A stretch of DNA of 64,000 nucleotides from Chitinophagales bacterium (GTDB lineage: Bacteria > Bacteroidota > Bacteroidia > Chitinophagales > UBA10324). The notes under the pieces are model-generated. The model was given only the letters and a program-made list of their open reading frames with translations. It ran no database searches and had not been told where the DNA came from. Positions 27,198 to 36,165 of the stretch are shown here, piece by piece (position 1 is the first letter of the stretch; every line of letters begins with the position of its first letter). Location: the NCBI GenBank assembly GCA_019694975.1, contig JAIBAY010000006.1:124001-188000 (forward strand), in the 5' to 3' direction. The translations under genes and the position numbers were made by a program.

Positions 27198-28808
27198 ATG
27201 AAAAAACTCATCTTACTTCCATTGCTATTACTGCTGTTAGGCAGTGCAAAATCCCAGAACTGCACGGCATACTTTTCCATTGAGCAGAATGGCAGCAGCG
27301 TTCATTTCAACAATCAGTCAACACCATATGACAGCACCACGCTGTTTGTGTGGAGTTTTGGTGACGGCACTTCCTCTACTGAATTTAGTCCGTCGCATTA
27401 TTACAATAACATGGGGATGCAGCTGGTTTGCCTGTACATGCAGAATGCAGCCGGCTGTACGGACTCTTATTGCGACAGCCTGTTTATTGACTCTACCAAT
27501 ACCGGCACCTGTGTTGCTTCTTTCACGGTTCAGCAAACCGGATCGGTAATTTCATTCACCAACACTTCTTCCGGTTCCGGCGGTTTAAGCTATAACTGGG
27601 ACTTCGGAGACGGCAGCACTTCAGTAGAATCATCACCGGTGCACGCATATGCGGAAAACGGAGTCTATCTTGTCTGCCTGCAGATCAGTTCCTTTTTAGG
27701 CTGTTACGACAGCTATTGCGTCTATGTTACTGTCGCTGACTCCGCCTGCTGGGTAAACTTTACCCATATAGCCAACGGCAGCACTGTGCAGTTTTTCAGC
27801 AGCACCGGCAGCAGCGGAAACGGAACATATACCTGGGACTTTGGCGACGGGCAGACATCCAATGAAATCAATCCTGCACACAGCTATGACGCTGCAGGGT
27901 TTTACAATGTGTGCCTTCAATACACGGATAACAATTGTACAGCTTCGCATTGTGATTCCTTTGATGTAGCAGCCGGCGACAGCTGTTATGCTGACTTTGT
28001 GGCCTGGCAATCCTATTCAACCGTGTATTTTTCTTCTTTTAACTATGATTTTTCCAAGCAGTATACCTGGAGTTTCGGAGATGGTACTGCTGCCTATGGT
28101 CCTTATGTGTCGCACAACTATGCTGCTGAAGGCATCTATGTCATTTGCCTGACTGTAGCGGATAGTTTTTGTACGGCTACCACTTGCCAGTCGATCTACT
28201 ATGCACCGGATTCTATCTTCAATAATGGCAATACCTGTCAGGCAGACTTTGAAGTATCCCTGATAGACACGGCCAGTGAAACGATATGGCTCACCGATTT
28301 GTCTACCGGCGCCAACACCTACCTCTGGGATTTCGGCGATGGTTCCACCTCATCGGTGCAATATCCATCGCATACCTACAGCGACAACGGCATGTATGAA
28401 GTTTGCCTTACGATCATCTGCGACAGCAACAACACTTCTTTTCACTGCGAATGGATTGGTATTATGGATTCGCTTACCAACGGCGGATTTGATGATACAC
28501 GCTCCGGATTTGTGCTGAACGTGAAGGCGCAAACGGTATCTGCCGTGGAGGAACCTGCTGTTGATCAGGTTGTCAGCATCTATCCCAATCCCGCAACGGA
28601 TGTTATACACTTCAGCCTGCCTGCATCAGCGGCAGGTGCTGTTGCAATCCGGATTTTTAATGCCATGGGACAACAGGTGGGTCAGCAATCAGCAGCTGCG
28701 CATGAAAGCATGCAGTCAATAGATGTCAGCTCCCTGAAAACCGGCATGTACCTAATGCAGATGCAGAACGGAAACAAAATTTTTACGGGCAGTTTTATCA
28801 GGCAGTAA
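27198..28808 (+). CDS. Secreted protein with five PKD domains and T9SS sorting domain
   Basis: A 536-residue protein. A signal peptide (MKKLILLPLLLLLLGSAKSQ) supports the ATG at 27198 rather than the upstream GTG. Five PKD domains follow, each with the W-x-F-GDG core: VWSFGDGTSS, NWDFGDGSTS, TWDFGDGQTS, TWSFGDGTAA and LWDFGDGSTS, with cysteine pairs (VCLQ...DSYC) between them suggesting disulfides. The C-terminus (SIYPNPATDVIHFSLPA to MYLMQMQNGNKIF) is a T9SS sorting domain. PKD arrays act as extracellular spacers or adhesins. A strong hairpin follows the stop codon, and the sigma factor gene begins 56 bases later. Confidence 0.9.
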   Translation: MKKLILLPLLLLLLGSAKSQNCTAYFSIEQNGSSVHFNNQSTPYDSTTLFVWSFGDGTSSTEFSPSHYYNNMGMQLVCLYMQNAAGCTDSYCDSLFIDSTNTGTCVASFTVQQTGSVISFTNTSSGSGGLSYNWDFGDGSTSVESSPVHAYAENGVYLVCLQISSFLGCYDSYCVYVTVADSACWVNFTHIANGSTVQFFSSTGSSGNGTYTWDFGDGQTSNEINPAHSYDAAGFYNVCLQYTDNNCTASHCDSFDVAAGDSCYADFVAWQSYSTVYFSSFNYDFSKQYTWSFGDGTAAYGPYVSHNYAAEGIYVICLTVADSFCTATTCQSIYYAPDSIFNNGNTCQADFEVSLIDTASETIWLTDLSTGANTYLWDFGDGSTSSVQYPSHTYSDNGMYEVCLTIICDSNNTSFHCEWIGIMDSLTNGGFDDTRSGFVLNVKAQTVSAVEEPAVDQVVSIYPNPATDVIHFSLPASAAGAVAIRIFNAMGQQVGQQSAAAHESMQSIDVSSLKTGMYLMQMQNGNKIFTGSFIRQ

Positions 28809-28817
28809 GCGAATAGA

Positions 28818-28854
28818 GGCAAAGGAGTTAAACCGCAGCGGCAACTCCTTTGCC
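28818..28854 (+). terminator. Strong hairpin between the PKD gene and the sigma factor gene
   Basis: GGCAAAGGAGTT (28818-28829) pairs perfectly with AACTCCTTTGCC (28843-28854), a 12-bp stem with a 13-nt loop. It is followed by TTTGCCTTTC rather than a pure T run, so termination may be partial. The stem ends ten bases before the sigma factor ATG, so it could also shape translation of that gene. Confidence 0.7.
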
Positions 28855-28864
28855 TTTGCCTTTC

Positions 28865-29431
28865 ATGGAGGTCACGGAAGCAATATTAAAAGGATGCCGG
28901 GAGAATGACCGGAAAGCGCAGTACGAATTGTACCGCGCCTGTTACCCGATGCTGATGAGTATATGCAGCAGGTATCATCAAAACGAGCTGGACAGCCGTG
29001 CAATACTGAATGAAGGATTCCTGAAAATCGTGCTGAATCTCGGGAAGTATTCACCCGAAGTGCCATTCAATTTCTGGATTCGCAGGATAATGATCAATAC
29101 CATAATCGATCATTTCAGAAAGGAAAAGCAATACAATGAAAATGTGGTGCATGCGGAACATTCACATCTTCAGGTCGTGAGCGGTCAGGATGTGTCGCTG
29201 CGTGACAGCTATGATGCGGAAGCGCTGCTGGCGATGGTGCGGAGGCTGCCACCTGTTACAGGAAGAGTGTTCAACATGTTTGCCATTGATGGCTATTCAC
29301 ATTTTGAGGTGGCGAAGCTGCTGGGAATTGCTGAAGGCACATCCAAATGGCATGTGGCGGAAGCTAGGAAAAAGCTCAGCATCATGTTGAAAGAAGAAAA
29401 CCGGTTCACCGTAAAATCAAAAACCCAATGA
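28865..29431 (+). CDS. RNA polymerase sigma factor (sigma-70 ECF-like)
   Basis: A 188-residue factor with the two-domain ECF layout. Region 2 spans about residues 15-85 (LYRACYPMLMSICSRYHQN, FLKIVLNLGKYSPEVPFNFWIRRIMINTIIDHFRKE). Region 4 spans about 125-175 (LPPVTGRVFNMFAIDGYSHFEVAKLLGIAEGTSKWHVAEARKKL), a normal helix-turn-helix. The ATG at 28865 is chosen over an in-frame TTG. The stop codon overlaps the next start in ATGA, so the following protein is translationally coupled and may act as its regulator. No classical anti-sigma ZAS domain adjoins it. Confidence 0.88.
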   Translation: MEVTEAILKGCRENDRKAQYELYRACYPMLMSICSRYHQNELDSRAILNEGFLKIVLNLGKYSPEVPFNFWIRRIMINTIIDHFRKEKQYNENVVHAEHSHLQVVSGQDVSLRDSYDAEALLAMVRRLPPVTGRVFNMFAIDGYSHFEVAKLLGIAEGTSKWHVAEARKKLSIMLKEENRFTVKSKTQ

Positions 29432-30999
29432 GCGAACAGCATCCCATTGATGAGCTGTTCAGGAAACAGCTGGAGGAACGCAAACCTGAATTTGATGAGG
29501 CTTACTGGCAGGAAGCTACGCAACTGCTGAACAGGCATAAGGGAACGGCTTTGAAGGGCTCGCAGTGGAAGCTATGGTCACTTGTCGGTGCCGTGGTGAT
29601 TGCGGGCGCTGCTATCGGTTTTTATATCGGAACAAACAATTTGCGCGTGAAGGAAACAGAAGATGCAGCGCCTGTTGTTGTTGAACAAGGTGTGCAAACG
29701 ACAACCGGCAACATCAGCACAACATCCGCTGCGATGAATACGGATGCATCAGCAGCAACTGAACAAGTGGTGAAAGAATACATGGTAACAACGGAACAGC
29801 ATGCTGAAGAGGAAGGAACGCATTCAGAAAGTAAAGCAGTATCCGCTTATCAGCCATCATCTGCAGCGAACTCCCCGAAGCAGCAGGAAGCAGCAACGGA
29901 CGAATCCGGTACAAAGCAGCAGCAACAGCAAACGCTGATCAATAATAAACCGGAAGGTGAAGATTTGAAGGATGAATCATCAAATGTGAATGCATCAGCA
30001 TCCGGCCTTGCTAATGCAAGTGGTGAAGCATCAGCAAAGGATGCGATGAGCACTGCTGAATGGGAGTCACAAAAGAATACAGGTAATGAAGGTAATACGC
30101 ATCAGGCAGATGTTCCCGATCAGCATATTACCATCAGCAAACATCAATATGGAAAGTTCGGTGAAGGCACCATTCATCCGTTCCTGTCATTGCTTGCTGT
30201 TCCTCCTTATAATTTATCTGCTGACCGTCAGCCGCCGTCAACAATTGCGGGAACAGCGTATGATGGCACAGCATTTATGAAACGCAACCACTGGAGCAAG
30301 GTGAGTTCATTTGAACTTTCGGCAACCGGTGGTTTAACGATTATTACAGTGCCGTCTACAAAGAGCAGCGCTACAGGATTTGAATGGAATGCATTATTGC
30401 ATTATCGTGTCAACAATTGGCTGGCTGGTGCGGGTGTGGGACAGTTTTCGGTGAAGGATCATTTTTCGTTAACGGAAGATTCTGTTGAAGAAGACTCCTA
30501 CCTGCAACCGGTCATCACCGTTGATTCCACTATGCTCGTTGACTCTTTCTTCGTAATCATTGACTCCATGCTGGTGCTGATGTATGATACGACGTTTCAA
30601 TTGCATACAGATACATCCTATCAGCAGGTTACCATGTATGATACCATCACGCAAACGAAGACACTGAGTTCAAGCGGGCGGTATCTTGAAATTCCTTTTA
30701 TCATCGGGTATCGCTTTCCGCTTGGCAACTGCAGGCTTCAGGTAAGTGGCGGCGCAGCATACGGCTGGTATAGCGGCGGTTTACGTTATGGTATCAACAG
30801 CGAAGGTCAATTGATCAGCTATAAGCCCGGTGCCGTGCTGAGCCTTACCGGAAGGCTGACGGTGCAATATCCTGTTCACCCAAAAATATTGCTGCAGGCA
30901 TATACCGGTGCACGGTATGTGATTGGCCTGAAGAAAGATGTGCCGGAAGAAAATTACCTGCTTTATTCATTCGGGGCAGGAGTGCTGTATCGGTTTTAA
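29428..30999 (+). CDS. Membrane protein with N-terminal tail, one TM helix, low-complexity linker and predicted C-terminal barrel
   Basis: A 523-residue protein overlapping the sigma factor gene by four bases. Residues 1-45 are a charged cytoplasmic-looking tail (HPIDELFRKQLEERKPEFDEAYWQEATQLL) similar to those opening sigma-linked Bacteroidota membrane proteins. A transmembrane helix covers about 49-68 (WSLVGAVVIAGAAIGFYIG). A linker of about 150 residues rich in Q, S, A, T and E follows. The last 230 residues look like an outer-membrane beta-barrel of the PorT/porin-like kind, ending in an aromatic residue (LYRF). It could span the envelope from cytoplasm to outer membrane and hold the sigma factor; this is inference. 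Confidence 0.75.
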   Translation: MSEQHPIDELFRKQLEERKPEFDEAYWQEATQLLNRHKGTALKGSQWKLWSLVGAVVIAGAAIGFYIGTNNLRVKETEDAAPVVVEQGVQTTTGNISTTSAAMNTDASAATEQVVKEYMVTTEQHAEEEGTHSESKAVSAYQPSSAANSPKQQEAATDESGTKQQQQQTLINNKPEGEDLKDESSNVNASASGLANASGEASAKDAMSTAEWESQKNTGNEGNTHQADVPDQHITISKHQYGKFGEGTIHPFLSLLAVPPYNLSADRQPPSTIAGTAYDGTAFMKRNHWSKVSSFELSATGGLTIITVPSTKSSATGFEWNALLHYRVNNWLAGAGVGQFSVKDHFSLTEDSVEEDSYLQPVITVDSTMLVDSFFVIIDSMLVLMYDTTFQLHTDTSYQQVTMYDTITQTKTLSSSGRYLEIPFIIGYRFPLGNCRLQVSGGAAYGWYSGGLRYGINSEGQLISYKPGAVLSLTGRLTVQYPVHPKILLQAYTGARYVIGLKKDVPEENYLLYSFGAGVLYRF

Positions 31000-31174
31000 C
31001 TGCACGATTGCATTGCGAAATAATTTTTAGCTGAATTATGGCACAGTACTGCAAGGTGCTACTGGATCATTTCTTTCAGCGGAAGAGGGAGCCCTTTCAT
31101 CATACCATGTGATTGCACACGGTAAATTCAGATTGAAAAAAATGCGGTGAAAGCAATAAAGACCGTTGCGATTA

Positions 31175-33166
31175 TCAGTACCGGATCAATTTATCGAGCG
31201 CCACTTTAAACCGTTCCTTCGGCAGAAAATTATTTTCCAGCGGAATGGCAAACGGAACAGGTGTATCCAATGATCCGCAGCGCATCACGGGTGCATCAAG
31301 ATCTTCAAAATGATTTTCCGAGACATAAGCAGCTATTTCGCCGCCAATCCCGCCGGTCAGGCAGTCTTCATGCAGGATGATCGCTTTGCCTGTTTTCTTT
31401 ACTGTGGCTGCTATTGCTTCCTTGTCGAAAGGCAGCAGGGTGCGCAGGTCAAGAATGTCGGCGGAGAATGCTGCATCCGTTGATTGCAGTGTGGCCACTG
31501 CTTCTGCAGCCCAATGTACGCCGGCACCGTAGGTGATGATGGATACATCCTCACCTTGCTGCACAAGATTGGCTTTGCCGATTTCGATGGTATAGTAATC
31601 ATCGGGCACCATGCCGGCAATGCTGCGATATAATGCCTTGTGTTCGAAGTACAATACCGGATTCGGATCTTCAAATGCTGCAAGCAATAAACCTTTTGCA
31701 TCGTATGGCGTGGCAGGATAAACCACTTTCAGCCCGGGTGTATGCGTGAACCATGCTTCATTGCTCTGTGAATGAAAAGGCCCTGCACCCACGCCGGCAC
31801 CTGTCGGCATGCGCACCACCACATCGGCATTTTGTCCCCAGCGGTAATGGATCTTCGCGAGGTTATTGATGATCTGGTTGAATCCGCAGGTCACAAAATC
31901 GCCGAATTGCATTTCAACCATTGACTTAAAACCTTTCACGGAAAGGCCAAGCGCCGCGCCTACTATCGCCGATTCGCACAATGGAGTGTTACGTACGCGG
32001 TCGCTGCCGAAGATGGAGAGCAGGCCTTCCGTAATTTTGAAAACACCGCCATAATCGGCGATGTCTTGTCCCATCAGCACGAGGTCCGGATGTTTCTCCA
32101 TCGCCTGTTTCATTCCCTGTGCGATGGCATCAATTAAACGTTTTTCGGAAGCGGCAGTGCCCGGTGCAGTAATGACCGGCACATGCGGCGCATACACATC
32201 CTGTAATTCTTTTTCTGTATCCGGCGTTATTTCGCCTTCCGCAAAGGCGATCTGCAGGCCGTCTTCTATTTCAAACTTCACTGCGCTCCGCACTTCTTCT
32301 TTCAGCCCTTCACTGATAATGCCATTCGCGAGCAGGTAATTTTCGTAATTGATCACCGGATCTTTTTTACTCCATGACTCAATCAGTTCTTTCGGAACAT
32401 ATTTAACACCGCTTGCTTCTTCATGGCCACGCATGCGAAAGGTCATGCATTCCACCAGATAAGGCCGTTGATTGGTGATACAATATTCACGCACGCCTTT
32501 GATGGTATCGTACACTTCCAGTATATTGTTTCCGTCAATGGTGATGCCTTCCATGCCGTAACCGATGGCGCGATCCGCCAGTTTCTCACAGCGGAACTGA
32601 TCTTTCGATGGCGTGGACAATCCGTAGCCGTTGTTTTCAATCAGAAAAATGACGGGAAGATTCCAGACGCTGGCCACATTCAGTGCTTCATGAAAATCTC
32701 CTTCACTGGTGCCGCCTTCGCCGGTGAAGGCGAGCGACACTTTATTTTCTTTGCGCAGCTGATTGGCGAGGGCGATACCATTGGCAATGGTAAGCTGTGG
32801 ACCAAGGTGGGAGATCATGCCCACTATATGATGCTCATTGGAGCCGAAGTGAAAAGAACGTTCACGGCCTTTGGAGAAACCGTTTGCATGGCCCTGCCAC
32901 TGACTGAACAGTTTGACAAATGGCATGTTGCGTGCCGTGAAAACGCCGAGGTTACGATGTAAGGGCATGATATATTCATCAGCATCCAGTGCCATGGTAG
33001 CTCCCACGGCAATTGCTTCCTGCCCGATGCCGGAAAACCATTTGGAGATCTTTCCCTGCCGCAGCAGGTTAAGCATCTTCTCTTCGATCACCCTGGGTTT
33101 CACCAGTGCTTTGTAAAGCGCAATCAATGTATCGTTGTCGTAATCGCGGCGGTTGTACGTGATCAT
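31175..33166 (-). CDS. 2-oxoacid dehydrogenase E1, alpha and beta subunits fused
   Basis: A 663-residue fusion. The alpha part (about residues 1-330) contains the thiamine diphosphate motif GEGGTSEGDFHEALNVASVW...ENN and FRMRGHEE. The beta part (about 335-663) contains ESAIVGAALGLSVKGFKSMVEMQFGDF, RMPTGAGVGAGPFHSQSNEAWF and the C-terminal transketolase-like fold (EDCLTGGIGGEIAAYV). It decarboxylates a branched-chain or related 2-oxoacid and passes the acyl group to lipoyl E2. ATG at 33166 is preferred because a weak -7 box (33186-33193) lies 17 nt above it, inside the longer frame opening at 33202. No E2 or E3 gene is close. Fused E1 proteins are common in Bacteroidota. Confidence 0.9.
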   Translation of the reverse strand: MITYNRRDYDNDTLIALYKALVKPRVIEEKMLNLLRQGKISKWFSGIGQEAIAVGATMALDADEYIMPLHRNLGVFTARNMPFVKLFSQWQGHANGFSKGRERSFHFGSNEHHIVGMISHLGPQLTIANGIALANQLRKENKVSLAFTGEGGTSEGDFHEALNVASVWNLPVIFLIENNGYGLSTPSKDQFRCEKLADRAIGYGMEGITIDGNNILEVYDTIKGVREYCITNQRPYLVECMTFRMRGHEEASGVKYVPKELIESWSKKDPVINYENYLLANGIISEGLKEEVRSAVKFEIEDGLQIAFAEGEITPDTEKELQDVYAPHVPVITAPGTAASEKRLIDAIAQGMKQAMEKHPDLVLMGQDIADYGGVFKITEGLLSIFGSDRVRNTPLCESAIVGAALGLSVKGFKSMVEMQFGDFVTCGFNQIINNLAKIHYRWGQNADVVVRMPTGAGVGAGPFHSQSNEAWFTHTPGLKVVYPATPYDAKGLLLAAFEDPNPVLYFEHKALYRSIAGMVPDDYYTIEIGKANLVQQGEDVSIITYGAGVHWAAEAVATLQSTDAAFSADILDLRTLLPFDKEAIAATVKKTGKAIILHEDCLTGGIGGEIAAYVSENHFEDLDAPVMRCGSLDTPVPFAIPLENNFLPKERFKVALDKLIRY

Positions 33167-33185
33167 CGGATATGGTAATAAGCTG

Positions 33186-33193
33186 CAAAGATC
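33186..33193 (-). promoter_or_regulatory. Weak -7 box of the fused E1 gene
   Basis: GATCTTTG on the minus strand has one mismatch from TAnnTTTG and is preceded by TTTT about 20 nt upstream. Its placement inside the longer open frame argues for the start codon at 33166. Confidence 0.25.
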
Positions 33194-33372
33194 GTAATCC
33201 ATGCGGGAACGATAAAATATAGGACGAAATGTTTTCTGCTATACTTGTTATTTGCGGTGCATCATGAACAAAATTTTGTCATTTCTTCAGCATGATACAC
33301 AAAGAGGCAAACGAAATGAAAATAGTCTCCTAACCATTCTCCTTCCCTTCACAGTTACTGTCTTCCGTTCTT

Positions 33373-35931
33373 TCACTGCACAATCACTTTCTGCACAACA
33401 ACACGTCCTCCGTATTGCATCGACAGCAAATAAACTCCTGCGGCTGTGTGCTTACAATCCATGGCAAACGTGTTTTTTCCTGCTGTTGCAGATACATTTT
33501 GCTCCAGGATGATTTTTCCATCGTAGCCCTGCAACGTAAACCGAACCCGTGATGCCGTTGGAACGGAATAGCTGATCAATGCATTGCCGGCTGTTACCGG
33601 GTTTGGAAAAACAGCGAATGAAGTTGCGGCAGTTTGCACGTTGACATCTCCTACCAGATCATCGAGGCTGAGCTTGTAAACGCTTCGTCCATAAGTGCCA
33701 ACCACGAGGGTGCGTGTGGGCTGATGCAATTTTAAATCGACGCAGGCGACAACAGGCATTCCGCTGCCTGCCGGTTGCCAGCTTGCTCCGCCGTTGACAG
33801 TATAATAGACGCCGACATCGGTGGCGAGATAAAGATATGACTCATACAATGGATCCGGAATGATGCCATTCACCGGCACATCGGGAAGACCGGTGCCGAT
33901 GTCTGTCCAGCTCTGTGCATCATCAGTGGTTTTATAAACATGGCTTGCATTATCATGAAAACGGTAACCGGAAAGTGTGACGTACGCCGTATGCTTGTCA
34001 AACGGGTCGGCTTTCACGCAGGTTACCCAGCGTTCCGGTAATCCATTGTCAACCTCCTGCCAGGTGTTCCCACCGTTCAGCGTATTCCACACTTTTCCGT
34101 CATCGGTGCCTGCATAAATTATGTCTTCATCAATGGGTGAAGCATCAATGTAACTGATGGTGCCGAAAATGAGTGTGCCGGTGTAATCGAGTTGTGTGAG
34201 CGCCGGACTGATGGCTGACCACGTGTCGCCGAAATCTATTGACCGGAAAACATTTTGCGTGCCTGTATAGATCACATCGGGATTAAGCGGGTCGATGGTC
34301 AGTGGATAATTCCAGTTGCCGGTGCCAAAGATGCCATAGGAATAAGACGGATACCAGTTGTAGCCTCCGTCAGCTGACTTCCAGATATTGCCATATTGAT
34401 AACCGGCTAAAATGGTATAGCTGTCGTTCTGATTCACCAATGATTGAAAACCGTCGCCACCAAAAATAAACTGGTAGTCATCAGGCAGACCGGAAAGGGT
34501 GCGGTTGGTGCCATTGTCCTGTAGTCCGACATAAATGCTTGCCGGCAGCGAGTGATCAATTTCGGCACGGTAAACCTGCGAGATTGGCAAGGTGGCATTA
34601 TAGGTCCAGTTGGTGCCACCATTATTGGAGATATGCAAACCACCATCATTGCCGAGCATCACAAAATTGTGGTTCAGCGGGTGAATCGCCACTGCATGCT
34701 GATCCACATGCACACCATTGAAAGTGTTGCTCCAGGAACTTCCGCCATTCACGGTTTTATACATATCGAAACCGATCAGGAATACGATGTTGGGATCAAC
34801 CGGATCACATTTCACCCTGCCGTACCAGTAGCCTTGCCCGTTTGCCATACTGTTCTGCAGCGACTGATCATTGGTTTCCGACCAGCTGATACCATTGTTC
34901 ACCGACTTGTACAAACCGCCAAATGAATATTGTTCGTCAAGATAAACGCAATACACCACATTGGGTGAAGCGTCGCACAGGTCAATACCGATGCGGCTGT
35001 ACTCCACTCCCTGCGGTGGCAATCCGTTGGCGCTGCCGAGTTGGGTGAATGTATCTCCGCCATCCGTTGATTTCCAGATGCCGCTTTCCGTGCCTGCATA
35101 ATCTTTTGTGTTTGCATGCCTGGTCCGCATCCAGGTGGCTGCAAAAACAATATCAGGATTCTGAGGGTTGATCACCACATCAATAACTCCGGTAGAGTCA
35201 TTCACAAATAATACGTTCGTCCAGGTCAGTCCTCCGTCGGTTGTTTTATATAATCCGCGGTCAGGTGTTGGTCCGTAAAGATCACCCATGGTAGCGGCAA
35301 AGGCGATGTCAGGGTCGGTAGGATGAATGGCCACGCGGCCGGTCATGCGTGTATTTTCCAGGCCGACATTGGTCCAGGTCAATCCGCCGTTGATGGATTT
35401 GTAGATGCCATTCGCATCGTACGTGAGTGAGCCGCTGCCGCCATTTGCTTCACCTGTGCCGACATAAATGACTGAAGGATTGGAAGGAGCAACAGCGATG
35501 TCACCAATGGAAAGCGTGGTTTCATTATCAAACACCGGTTGCCAGGTGCTGCCACCGTCTTTTGTTTTAAAGACACCTCCGGAAGCGGCGGCGAGGTAGG
35601 CAATTTCAGTATTGGAAGGATCAAAAGCTATGTCCACGATTCTTCCACCGGAATTAACAGGGCCCGCAAACTGCCATTGCGCCAGGTCATTTGTTTTAAG
35701 TGCTGCCGCTGCCTGTTGCAACTGTTTAAACTGCAGTGCTGCCGCACGGTGCGCCGTGTAATCAATTTTCCCGTAAGGAAAGCTGTGTTGTATGAAAAAG
35801 TAATCGCTGTTTTCCGATTCTGCAATTTCGGTTGATGCATCTTTGGCGGCAGGCAGCACCATTGCTTTCCATTGCCAGCAGGCAAGGACGATCAACGCAA
35901 ATGAAACTATGCTGAAATGAATGGCTTTCAT
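33373..35931 (-). CDS. BNR/sialidase-like repeat protein with T9SS sorting domain
   Basis: An 852-residue secreted protein. After a signal anchor-like N-terminus (MKAIHFSIVSFALIVLACW) come many BNR/WD40/YVTN-like propeller repeats marked by S-x-D-x-G-x-T-W boxes (KDGGSTW, INGGLTW, TDGGLTW, NGGSSW, NGGTNW, DGGYNW, DFGDTW, NGGNTW, TDDAQSW, NGGASW), probably two propellers as in Vps10/sortilin-like sialidase-fold proteins. The tail (FAVFPNPVTAGNALISYSVP to KVIVQ) is a T9SS sorting domain. Such proteins are annotated as glycosyl hydrolases without proven activity. An element of the MITE-like family lies just above its start. Confidence 0.85.
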   Translation of the reverse strand: MKAIHFSIVSFALIVLACWQWKAMVLPAAKDASTEIAESENSDYFFIQHSFPYGKIDYTAHRAAALQFKQLQQAAAALKTNDLAQWQFAGPVNSGGRIVDIAFDPSNTEIAYLAAASGGVFKTKDGGSTWQPVFDNETTLSIGDIAVAPSNPSVIYVGTGEANGGSGSLTYDANGIYKSINGGLTWTNVGLENTRMTGRVAIHPTDPDIAFAATMGDLYGPTPDRGLYKTTDGGLTWTNVLFVNDSTGVIDVVINPQNPDIVFAATWMRTRHANTKDYAGTESGIWKSTDGGDTFTQLGSANGLPPQGVEYSRIGIDLCDASPNVVYCVYLDEQYSFGGLYKSVNNGISWSETNDQSLQNSMANGQGYWYGRVKCDPVDPNIVFLIGFDMYKTVNGGSSWSNTFNGVHVDQHAVAIHPLNHNFVMLGNDGGLHISNNGGTNWTYNATLPISQVYRAEIDHSLPASIYVGLQDNGTNRTLSGLPDDYQFIFGGDGFQSLVNQNDSYTILAGYQYGNIWKSADGGYNWYPSYSYGIFGTGNWNYPLTIDPLNPDVIYTGTQNVFRSIDFGDTWSAISPALTQLDYTGTLIFGTISYIDASPIDEDIIYAGTDDGKVWNTLNGGNTWQEVDNGLPERWVTCVKADPFDKHTAYVTLSGYRFHDNASHVYKTTDDAQSWTDIGTGLPDVPVNGIIPDPLYESYLYLATDVGVYYTVNGGASWQPAGSGMPVVACVDLKLHQPTRTLVVGTYGRSVYKLSLDDLVGDVNVQTAATSFAVFPNPVTAGNALISYSVPTASRVRFTLQGYDGKIILEQNVSATAGKNTFAMDCKHTAAGVYLLSMQYGGRVVVQKVIVQ

Positions 35932-36023
35932 CCGGTGGTTTTTATAGGGAAGAAAATGAATCTACAATCAGGTGTTGCGTAACGATTATTAAAGGAAGAT
36001 GCTTAAAGGTACAGGATTCATGC

Positions 36024-36151
36024 AGAAGCTATCTCAAAATATTTGAAGTCATCCTGTCCCGATTGATCGCGATCTGGATCTCTTCCATTCATTGACAGAT
36101 GCCGAAATAAATCCGGCATGACGGCATTGATTGCCTGTTTTAGATGGCTTC
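36024..36151. repeat. MITE-like element, copy 2 (inverted orientation, degraded right end)
   Basis: The left arm AGAAGCTATCTCAAAAT (36024-36040) is identical to that of copy 1. The right end, GTTTTAGATGGCTTC (36137-36151), is a degraded inverted copy. Read on the minus strand the interior reproduces that of copy 1 (GCAATCAATGCCGTCATGCC, then the ATTTATTTCGGCATCTGTC block and GAAGAGATCC). It fills the gap between the BNR T9SS gene and the radical SAM gene, ending 14 bases from the radical SAM stop codon. Confidence 0.7.
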
Positions 36152-36165
36152 AATGTTGACCTTTT

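Noticed and set aside
27198..28808. Five repeated W-x-F-GDG blocks as a possible CRISPR-like or tandem DNA repeat
   Set aside because: The repeats are diverged at the DNA level and in frame; they are PKD domains of one protein.
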